From Pantoea sp050157905 (GTDB lineage Bacteria; Pseudomonadota; Gammaproteobacteria; Enterobacterales; Enterobacteriaceae), in NCBI RefSeq assembly GCF_050157905.1, contig NZ_JBKIWZ010000001.1:3162001-3226000 (forward strand): a stretch of 64,000 nucleotides of DNA, read 5' to 3'. Made by a program: the position numbers and the translations under genes. The first letter of the stretch is position 1. Every line of letters starts with the position of its first letter. The notes below the pieces were generated by a model. It made no database searches. It was not told the origin of the DNA and worked only from the letters and a program-made list of their open reading frames with translations. Below, in pieces: positions 53,651 through 64,000 of the stretch.

Positions 53651-54280
53651 TTACTTCTGGCTTGCGAGGAATTTAACCACGTTTGCATAGTCGGCGACGA
53701 AATTATCCATAGAGCTGGTATCCAGTCCGCCGTTATTCACCATGTATTTGCCATTAACGAACATGGCAGGCACACCACGAAGATCCACATCCGCAGCGGC
53801 TTTCTGCTGCTGCGCAACCAGCGCTTTAACCGCAAAGCTGTTCCAGGCCGCATCATAGTCAGCCGCAGAGATTCCTGCCGCCTGGACAAAGGCCGCTTTC
53901 AGGCTGGCTGGATCGGTAATGGTCTGCGTTTTCTGAATTCCATCAAAAATAGGTACTGTGACTTTATCTTCCACACCCAGCGCCATCGCAACAGCCCAGG
54001 CCTGGGTTACGATCGGCCCCAGATCACCGCCGAGGAAATCGACATGGTATTTCACCAGCTTAACGTCAGCAGGCAGATTCTTTTTCACCGCGTCATTGAC
54101 GTGATAAATGCGTTCAAACTGATAGCAGTGCGGGCAGAAGAAGGAGAAGAACTCCATGACCTGAGGTTCACCAGCCACCGGTTTCTGCAGACTCACATAT
54201 TGTTTACCTTCGGTGAACTGGGCAGCAGAGGCGCTGAATGCCAGCACTAACCCCATCAGTGCAAACCAAATTTTCTTCAT
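53651..54280 (-). CDS. dsbA: Periplasmic thiol:disulfide oxidoreductase DsbA
   Basis: DsbA forms disulfides in newly exported proteins. The 209-residue precursor has a signal peptide (MKKIWFALMGLVLAFSASA, cleavage likely after ASA) and a thioredoxin fold with the CPHC active site in FFSFFCPHCYQFE and the cis-Pro loop GVPAMFVNGKY. It follows srkA by about 26 bases on the same strand, the E. coli srkA-dsbA unit, which is under Cpx control there. Confidence 0.97.
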   Translation of the reverse strand: MKKIWFALMGLVLAFSASAAQFTEGKQYVSLQKPVAGEPQVMEFFSFFCPHCYQFERIYHVNDAVKKNLPADVKLVKYHVDFLGGDLGPIVTQAWAVAMALGVEDKVTVPIFDGIQKTQTITDPASLKAAFVQAAGISAADYDAAWNSFAVKALVAQQQKAAADVDLRGVPAMFVNGKYMVNNGGLDTSSMDNFVADYANVVKFLASQK

Positions 54281-54306
54281 CGTGAAAAAATCTCCTGACT
54301 ACGTCA

Positions 54307-55293
54307 TTAATATTGCGGTGTCAGCTGCAGAGGAGGTTCCTGCAACAGCTTCTCCTGCTCGGTAAAGAGTGAAATCTGCCTGCGCCAGAAATCTTCATCT
54401 GTCATCCAGGGAAACGCGCGTGGAAAAGCGGGATCTTCCCAGCGTCGGAGAACCCAGGCCAGATAATAAACCATGCGCATGGCGCGTAAAGGCTCAATCA
54501 GTGACAATTCATTAATATCGAAGTCACTGAATTCGCTGTAAGCCTCCAGCAGGATATCCCACTGGATGCGCTGTTCCTGCCGGTCGCCATTAACCAGCAT
54601 CCAGAGATCCTGCACGGCCGGGCCGTTACGGGCATCATCCAGATCGACGAACAGCGGTCCGTCACGCCACAGAATATTTCCCGGATGGCAGTCACCATGT
54701 AATCGTAGCGGCTGCCACACCGTATGCCACTGTTGCTGCAGCGTGTTGCCCAGTTTATCAACAGCCTGCAGCAGTGCATCTTTAAGCGACCCCGGCACAA
54801 TCTGAGCGTGCTCCAGTACCTGACGGGGTTCATGCAGATACTCATCCAGTCCTGTAGCAGGCCGATGGCTGAACAGCGCTTTGCGTCCGGTCTGATGAAT
54901 GCGTCCCAGAAAGCGGCCAACCCACTCCATCTGGTCTTCGTTGTCTGTCTCATACTGTCGTCCGCCGAGGCTGGGGAAGACGGCAAAAAAGAAGCCTGCG
55001 TGACTGTGCAATGTCTCGTCCTGCAAACGCAGCGGCGCGGCAACCGGCACTTCATCAGCCAGCAGATCAAGAGCAAACTGATGCTCTTCCGCTATCTGTT
55101 CCGCATGCCAGCGCTGCGGACGGTAAAACTTTGCGACATAGCGGCGTCTTTCATCATCGCTGAACTGGTAAACCCTGTTTTCATAACTGTTCAGGGCTGT
55201 CAGACCTGATTCGACGCGGATCCCTGTCTCCCATAATGCATCCAGCAACACATCGGGATTCAGGGTCTGGAAGTTAAAAGCAGCGTCGCTCAT
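54307..55293 (-). CDS. srkA: Stress response kinase A
   Basis: SrkA (YihE, RdoA) is a Ser/Thr protein kinase of the aminoglycoside phosphotransferase fold that protects against Cpx and oxidative stress. The 328-residue protein has the nucleotide lysine (RYVAKFYRPQRW), catalytic loop RLHGDCHPGNILW and metal motif LFVDLDDARNGPAVQDLWML. It is the gene before dsbA and follows yihD. Confidence 0.96.
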   Translation of the reverse strand: MSDAAFNFQTLNPDVLLDALWETGIRVESGLTALNSYENRVYQFSDDERRRYVAKFYRPQRWHAEQIAEEHQFALDLLADEVPVAAPLRLQDETLHSHAGFFFAVFPSLGGRQYETDNEDQMEWVGRFLGRIHQTGRKALFSHRPATGLDEYLHEPRQVLEHAQIVPGSLKDALLQAVDKLGNTLQQQWHTVWQPLRLHGDCHPGNILWRDGPLFVDLDDARNGPAVQDLWMLVNGDRQEQRIQWDILLEAYSEFSDFDINELSLIEPLRAMRMVYYLAWVLRRWEDPAFPRAFPWMTDEDFWRRQISLFTEQEKLLQEPPLQLTPQY

Positions 55294-55338
55294 GATGTTA
55301 CCTGTAGTTGCCCTTGCATTTAGCTGCCAAGGATAACA

Positions 55339-55614
55339 TTATTCGTCCGGTTTAATGACCCCCCGTGCACGCAGCAGGGCTGTTTTGAAATCCACTTCAT
55401 AATCTTTTTTCAGGCCCGGGATCGCATCATCACAGGCGGAGTCACGCATTTTGAGATGGTAAATTAATACATCGTCCGTTAATTCACTTAACGGGCCACG
55501 GAAACCAGATTCCTGCGCCAGTTTCTGCAAAAATGTGACCAGATTGAGGTCGGGCTCTTTTTGCCAGGCGGGTTGCAGTAGCGCAAGCAGCTCGTTTAAA
55601 CGATGACATTTCAT
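55339..55614 (-). CDS. yihD: YihD family protein (DUF1040)
   Basis: A 91-residue cytosolic protein of unknown function, conserved in enterobacteria. It starts MKCHRLNELLALLQPAWQKE and ends TALLRARGVIKPDE. AAGGAG lies at a good distance before the ATG at 55614; the longer frame to 55632 has no such site. It is divergent from mobA with 44 bases between them. Confidence 0.93.
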   Translation of the reverse strand: MKCHRLNELLALLQPAWQKEPDLNLVTFLQKLAQESGFRGPLSELTDDVLIYHLKMRDSACDDAIPGLKKDYEVDFKTALLRARGVIKPDE

Positions 55615-55658
55615 TCCGGTTTCTCCTTTCACAACGACTTATCAGCGAGGGCAGACGC

Positions 55659-56225
55659 ATGACAACAGTAACCGGCATCATTCTGGCCGGTGGTCAGGGC
55701 CGCCGTATGGGGGGTCAGGACAAGGGATTAGTGCAGCTTAATGGCAGGCCGCTTTATCAGCATGTCCTTGAACGGTTCAGGCCACAGGTCAATATTGTCA
55801 TGATTAACGCTAACCGTAATATTGATCGCTATCAGTTAAGCGGGTGTCGGGTGATTCAGGATCTTGTCGGGGGCTACCCTGGCCCACTGGCTGGGATCTA
55901 TAGTGCGTTGCGCGCTATCGACGATGAATGGGCGGCATTCTGTTCCTGCGATACACCGGCTATTCCGCTTAACTTTGTGGAAAAGCTGGTCAAACACCGG
56001 GGAACGGCACCGGCGGTCTGGGTCCGCTCCGCATCACGCGATCACCCGACGCTGGCCCTGGTTCACCGGAAACTGGCGGCACCGCTTCAGGACTATCTGA
56101 TGGCCGGAGAACGGCGTCTTATGCACTTCCTGCGTGACCATGGCGGCCATGCTGTTGAGCTGGACGATGATGAATCGGCTTTCCGCAATATTAATACACC
56201 CGAGGATCTGAAGGAGAAACGCTGA
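55659..56225 (+). CDS. mobA: Molybdenum cofactor guanylyltransferase
   Basis: MobA attaches GMP to molybdopterin to give the MGD form of the cofactor used by DMSO reductase-type enzymes. The 188-residue protein has the nucleotide-binding signature ILAGGQGRRMGGQDKGL, then YPGPLAGIYSAL, FCSCDTPAIPL and NINTPEDL. mobB follows one base after its stop, so they form an operon. Confidence 0.96.
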   Translation: MTTVTGIILAGGQGRRMGGQDKGLVQLNGRPLYQHVLERFRPQVNIVMINANRNIDRYQLSGCRVIQDLVGGYPGPLAGIYSALRAIDDEWAAFCSCDTPAIPLNFVEKLVKHRGTAPAVWVRSASRDHPTLALVHRKLAAPLQDYLMAGERRLMHFLRDHGGHAVELDDDESAFRNINTPEDLKEKR

Positions 56226-56226
56226 G

Positions 56227-56733
56227 ATGGCATTACCCCTGCTTGCTATTACAGGCTGGAGCGGAACCGGAAAAACGACACTGTTACAGCAGGTCATTCC
56301 CATCCTGGCCAGTAAAGGAATACGCGCCGGGCTGATTAAACATACCCATCATCAGATGGACATTGATACACCGGGTAAAGATAGCTATCTGCTCAGAAAA
56401 GCGGGCGCCCGTCAGGTCATCGTGGCAAGTGCGGAGCGATGGGCATTGATGTGTGAGACGCCTGAAGAACCGTCAATCAATCTGCCTTATCTGATGAGCC
56501 GCATGGACCCCTCTGTGCTGGAGATCGTGCTGGTTGAAGGCTTTAAAGATGAACCCGTGCCCAAGATTGTGCTCTGGCGTGCCGGGATAAAAGGAGGCGT
56601 CAGCGAGTTGATTGATGCGCATGTCATCGCGGTGGCCAGCGTTCAGGAACTGGATCTGGCGCTGCCTGTTCTGGATCTGAACAGCCCTGAAAAGGTGGCA
56701 GATTTCATTGCTGAGTGGCTGAAAGTTAGCTGA
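56227..56733 (+). CDS. mobB: Molybdopterin-guanine dinucleotide biosynthesis adapter MobB
   Basis: MobB is a GTP-binding protein that aids MobA. The 168-residue protein has a P-loop (ITGWSGTGKTTLLQQVIPIL), the KHTHHQMDIDTPGKDSYLLR segment and LVEGFKDEPVPKI, all typical. It ends about 40 bases before a bidirectional terminator and is convergent with the rRNA operon, so mobB sits where it sits next to rrnA in E. coli. Confidence 0.96.
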   Translation: MALPLLAITGWSGTGKTTLLQQVIPILASKGIRAGLIKHTHHQMDIDTPGKDSYLLRKAGARQVIVASAERWALMCETPEEPSINLPYLMSRMDPSVLEIVLVEGFKDEPVPKIVLWRAGIKGGVSELIDAHVIAVASVQELDLALPVLDLNSPEKVADFIAEWLKVS

Positions 56734-56773
56734 AACGGGCGCTGGTGATGCATTTTTCACGATCGGCAGACGT

Positions 56774-56806
56774 AAAAAAGCCCCGCACTCGCGTGCGGGG
56801 CTTCTT
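56774..56806. terminator. Bidirectional terminator between mobB and the 5S gene
   Basis: AAGCCCCGCAC / GTGCGGGGCTT with a four-base loop; on the minus strand a T run follows. It ends the rRNA operon and serves mobB from the other side. Confidence 0.92.
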
Positions 56807-56816
56807 CACTTATACA

Positions 56817-56936
56817 ATGCCTGGCAGTTCCCTACTCTCGCATGGGGAGGCCCCACACTACCATCGGCGCTACGGCGTTTCACTTCTGAGTTCGGCATGG
56901 GGTCAGGTGGGACCACCGCGCTAAAGCCGCCAGGCA
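56817..56936 (-). rRNA. rrf: 5S ribosomal RNA
   Basis: 120 bases matching the E. coli 5S RNA end to end, from TGCCTGGCGG (5' end at 56936) to CTGCCAGGCAT. It is the last gene of the operon. Confidence 0.98.
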
Positions 56937-57023
56937 GATTCTGTCTTCCGCGCCGCCCTGGGGCCGCGCAGACTTATCCGGTTCAGGCTGAAAATTGTCT
57001 CTCAAAAACGCCTCTGGCGTTGT

Positions 57024-59926
<2,903 letters not shown>

Positions 59927-60055
59927 TCACAACCCACAGGCGTTTTCACGCTGCGGACTGCAGGGATTTGAGAGACTCGTACGCATCGCCTTTTTCATTC
60001 TTATTTACGGAGAATGAAAGCGACGCGTCGTTTCAATTTTCAGCTTGTTCCGGAT

Positions 60056-60067
60056 TGTTAAAGAGCA
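60056..60067 (-). promoter_or_regulatory. boxA antitermination site in the 16S-23S spacer
   Basis: TGCTCTTTAACA on the minus strand, the NusB/S10 recruitment element that lets RNA polymerase read through the 23S gene. Confidence 0.9.
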
Positions 60068-60152
60068 AATATCTCAGACGCGTCTCCCTGCTCGCGCAGC
60101 GGAAACGGTTTTGAGATACTGTGGAGACACCTTTCACCTGTCACCAAGCAGG

Positions 60153-60227
60153 TGGCGTCCCCTAGGGGATTCGAACCCCTGTTGCCGCCGTGAAAGGGCG
60201 GAGTCCTAACCGCTAGACGAAGGGGAC
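60153..60227 (-). tRNA. gltU: tRNA-Glu (UUC anticodon)
   Basis: 75 bases including an encoded CCA. It starts GTCCCCTTCGTCTAGCGGTT, the anticodon loop is CTTTCAC with UUC, the T-arm is GGGGTTCGAATCCCC, and the acceptor stem closes. A single tRNA-Glu in the spacer is the rrnB/C/E/G type of E. coli; the symbol is by position next to hsrA. Confidence 0.95.
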
Positions 60228-60315
60228 ACGATAGTGTCACGACTTCGCAGCCGTCCTGCTCATTACTTTTTATCAGACAATCTGTGTGAGCACTGCGCGG
60301 GACCGTATCTTAAGG

Positions 60316-61857
<1,542 letters not shown>

Positions 61858-62010
61858 AAAGTTTGATTTGCTGCAACCAGTGCAGCGATGCTCATCTGTA
61901 AAACGTCATAATGAATGTCATTATGTGTTCACTCGTGAGACTTGATATTTTTTGCGTCCGGAGACGCTGATATCAATCCTGCGAGTGCCCACACAGATTG
62001 TCTGATAAAT

Positions 62011-62022
62011 TGTTAAAGAGCA
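62011..62022 (-). promoter_or_regulatory. boxA antitermination site in the rRNA leader
   Basis: A second TGCTCTTTAACA on the minus strand, about 155 bases before the 16S start, as in all E. coli rrn leaders. Confidence 0.9.
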
Positions 62023-62061
62023 GCGCGAACAGTGCGTTAGCGTCCTGTCGCGAGGTGGCGT

Positions 62062-62089
62062 ATATTACGCTTTCCTCCTTCAGAGTCAA
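62062..62089 (-). promoter_or_regulatory. rRNA promoter P2
   Basis: On the minus strand TTGACT, 16 bases, TAATAT. The short spacer is typical of rRNA promoters. Confidence 0.8.
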
Positions 62090-62180
62090 CCTCTTTTTCA
62101 GAAGTTTTTCTCCGGCGGGTCAGTCTCCTGAACCTCTCAGCACGCTTCCCGTTGCCGGTGTGCCGTGTTGATGGAGGCGC

Positions 62181-62208
62181 ATTATAGGGAGTTTCGTCGG
62201 GCTGACAA
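62181..62208 (-). promoter_or_regulatory. rRNA promoter P1 with UP element
   Basis: On the minus strand TTGTCA, 16 bases, TATAAT, then a GC-rich discriminator (GCGCC) that makes it sensitive to ppGpp. An AT tract upstream at about 62211-62230 is the likely UP element. The remaining space up to 62389 holds the Fis region and the hsrA promoter. Confidence 0.85.
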
Positions 62209-62389
62209 GTATTTCTTTAAATTAATTTACTGAGCGTCTCTTTTTTAAACGAACGGCTTAAAAAGAGACGTTTACTGACTGAATAGCGCACAAATATCGC
62301 CACGAAACGTTGTAAAGAGACCTGATGTGGCTGAATGCTGGTGCTATTATTTTGCTTCTTCTCGCAGGAAACCCCAGGAAGGATACTTA

Positions 62390-63790
62390 ATGATTAGATC
62401 TGCGCGCAGCATGGCCGGTTTGCCATGGATAGCGGCGATGGCCTTTTTCATGCAGTCGCTCGATGCCACTATACTCAATACTGCCCTGCCCGCTATCGCT
62501 ACCAGCCTCGACCGTTCTCCCCTTGCCATGCAATCTGCTGTTATCAGCTACACCCTGACTGTCGCGATGCTGATCCCGGTCAGCGGCTGGCTTGCCGATC
62601 GCTTCGGCACCCGCCGTGTGTTTATTATTGCGGTTTCCCTTTTTACCCTCGGCTCGCTGGCCTGTGCACTGTCGCCGACACTCCAGGTGCTGGTCATTTC
62701 GCGCGTCGTGCAGGGCATAGGGGGCGCTATGATGATGCCGGTCGCGCGACTTGCGCTGTTGCGCGCCTACCCGCGCAGTGAACTGCTGCCGGTGCTCAAC
62801 TTTGTGACGATGCCAGGATTAGTCGGCCCGATACTGGGTCCGCTGCTGGGCGGCGTGCTGGTAACCTATGCGACGTGGCACTGGATCTTCCTGATTAATA
62901 TTCCGATAGGCATTCTGGGCATTGTCTATGCCCGTAAATATATGCCGGACTTCACCACCCCTAAACGCCGCTTCGACTTTATCGGCTTTCTGTTGTTCGG
63001 GGCCGGACTGGTGATGATCTCGATCGGGATTGAGCTGTTTGGCGAGCGTGTGGTTTCTGCATGGCTGGCGGGCGGAATATTACTCAGCGGGATTGTGCTG
63101 TTGCTTCTTTATATAGTGCACGCCCGGCGTCACCCTTCACCGCTGATCAATCTGCCGATGTTTAAAACCCGCACCTTCTCGGTCGGTATCGGCGGCAACA
63201 TTGCATCACGTCTCGGAACCGGCTGTGTGCCCTTTTTAATGCCGCTCATGTTGCAGGTCGGTTTTGGCTACTCTGCGATTATTGCCGGCTGCATGATGGC
63301 CCCTGTCGCCATCGGATCCATACTGGCGAAGTCGACGGTGACTCAGCTGCTGCGCTGGCTGGGCTATCGTCGCCTGCTGGTCGGCATCACAACGATTATT
63401 GGTATTTTGATCGCCAGCTTCTCTCTCCAGTCTCCGGCAGAGAGCATCATTGTGCTGTTACTTCCGCTGTTTATTCTCGGCATGGCCATGTCAACGCAGT
63501 TCACCGCCATGAATACCATTACGCTGGCCGATCTGGATGATGATAATGCCAGTGGCGGCAACAGCGTGCTGGCCGTGACGCAGCAGCTGGCCATCAGTTT
63601 TGGTGTGGCGGTCAGCGCGGCCGTGCTCCGTTTCTATCAGGAGTTTGAAACGAGCACCATTTCCCAGTTTCACGCCACGTTCCTGACGATGGGGGTAGTG
63701 ACGGTACTGTCGGCGCTGACCTTTATGCTGCTGAAAAATGGCGATGGACGGAATCTGATCAGCGATCGCGATAAAAAGAGAAAACGCTAA
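62390..63790 (+). CDS. hsrA: MFS transporter HsrA (DHA2 family)
   Basis: A 466-residue major facilitator of the 14-helix drug:proton antiporter family, close to E. coli HsrA (YieO). Motif A-like GWLADRFGTRRVFIIAVSLF, motif B/C region VVQGIGGAMMMPVARLAL and motif C GLVGPILGPLLGGVL are visible. The ATG at 62390 follows AGGAAGGA; the frame extends upstream to 62327 without support. As in E. coli it is convergent with rbsR and lies next to an rRNA operon; yieP, found there in E. coli, is missing. The substrate is not known for sure. Confidence 0.9.
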   Translation: MIRSARSMAGLPWIAAMAFFMQSLDATILNTALPAIATSLDRSPLAMQSAVISYTLTVAMLIPVSGWLADRFGTRRVFIIAVSLFTLGSLACALSPTLQVLVISRVVQGIGGAMMMPVARLALLRAYPRSELLPVLNFVTMPGLVGPILGPLLGGVLVTYATWHWIFLINIPIGILGIVYARKYMPDFTTPKRRFDFIGFLLFGAGLVMISIGIELFGERVVSAWLAGGILLSGIVLLLLYIVHARRHPSPLINLPMFKTRTFSVGIGGNIASRLGTGCVPFLMPLMLQVGFGYSAIIAGCMMAPVAIGSILAKSTVTQLLRWLGYRRLLVGITTIIGILIASFSLQSPAESIIVLLLPLFILGMAMSTQFTAMNTITLADLDDDNASGGNSVLAVTQQLAISFGVAVSAAVLRFYQEFETSTISQFHATFLTMGVVTVLSALTFMLLKNGDGRNLISDRDKKRKR

Positions 63791-63999
63791 ACGGAGCCGC
63801 GCATGACCAGTTCCGGCGTCAGCACCAGCGTCTGCTGGCTGGCGTCGGGATCGCTGAGCCGATGAAGCAGGGTATCAATGGCCAGTTCGCCCAGCGCATC
63901 TTTAGGCTGATGAATGGTACTGAGTGGCGGAGTGAGATAACGGGCCAGTTCGATATCGTCATAGCCCATGACCGCCATCTGCTGCGGAACCTGTATGCC
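63787..63999 (-). CDS. rbsR: Ribose operon repressor RbsR, C-terminal part
   Basis: The last 70 or so residues of a LacI-family regulator; the gene runs out of the window. MAVMGYDDIELARYLTPPLS, TIHQPKDALGELAIDTLLHR and the end LVMRGSV match the ligand-binding core of RbsR, which represses ribose uptake until ribose binds. It is convergent with hsrA and overlaps its stop by 4 bases. Confidence 0.88.
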   Translation of the reverse strand, partial: GIQVPQQMAVMGYDDIELARYLTPPLSTIHQPKDALGELAIDTLLHRLSDPDASQQTLVLTPELVMRGSV

Positions 64000-64000
64000 A

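Noticed and set aside
60058..60240. 60-residue minus-strand frame over the tRNA-Glu gene
   Set aside because: It reads through the tRNA and spacer and has no protein-like features.

Overview
The window is chromosomal DNA of a member of the Enterobacterales. The proteins are very close to E. coli ones in the housekeeping blocks. The lipopolysaccharide core genes (a WabG-like transferase plus waaE beside coaD) and the overall composition point to the Erwiniaceae, most likely Pantoea or a near relative; the genus is an inference. No prophage, insertion sequence, integrase or CRISPR array was seen.

Layout. 1-6.5 kb: distal part of an LPS core cluster (a broken family 8 transferase, a family 2 transferase, waaQ, a wabG-like gene, waaA, waaE) running into coaD. 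6.9-15.9 kb: conserved housekeeping block (mutM, rpmG, rpmB, radC, coaBC, dut, slmA, pyrE, rph, a NupC-type transporter, a lipoprotein, yicC). 15.9-25.6 kb: accessory segment lying between yicC and yicG, where E. coli K-12 carries only dinD. It holds an AT-rich, decaying array of DUF3289-DUF943 gene pairs, then an lpxP-type acyltransferase, a fold-III PLP enzyme, an SRPBCC protein and a half-length flippase-like protein. 25.6-37.3 kb: yicG, ligB, gmk, rpoZ, spoT, trmH, recG, xanP and yicH in E. coli order, without gltS. 37.3-56.8 kb: a second E. coli-like block (fabY, dtd, yihY, yihX, typA, glnA-glnL-glnG, hemN, yihI, csrC sRNA, engB, Spot 42 sRNA, polA, dsbA, srkA, yihD, mobA, mobB). 56.8-62.3 kb: a complete rRNA operon on the minus strand (16S, tRNA-Glu, 23S, 5S) with boxA sites and P1/P2 promoters. 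62.4-64.0 kb: hsrA and the C-terminal end of rbsR.

How the genes work together. The LPS block builds the inner core (heptose, uronic acid or hexose, Kdo, and the WaaE glucose), and the lpxP-type enzyme acylates the lipid A beneath it. gmk, rpoZ and spoT link guanine nucleotides, RNA polymerase and (p)ppGpp. glnA-glnL-glnG is the nitrogen regulon core, with NtrC sites and a sigma-54 promoter readable in the sequence. csrC and Spot 42 are carbon-control RNAs.

Three points stand out. (1) The DUF3289-DUF943 array behaves like a diversifying, orphan effector/immunity-type locus and is the best candidate for an undescribed system here. (2) polA, dtd and the family 8 transferase are each broken by the loss of exactly one G in a G run, which suggests sequencing error more than real loss. 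(3) The rRNA operon joins an rrnC-like upstream flank (hsrA/rbsR, tRNA-Glu) to an rrnA-like downstream flank (mobB), marking a rearrangement relative to E. coli.
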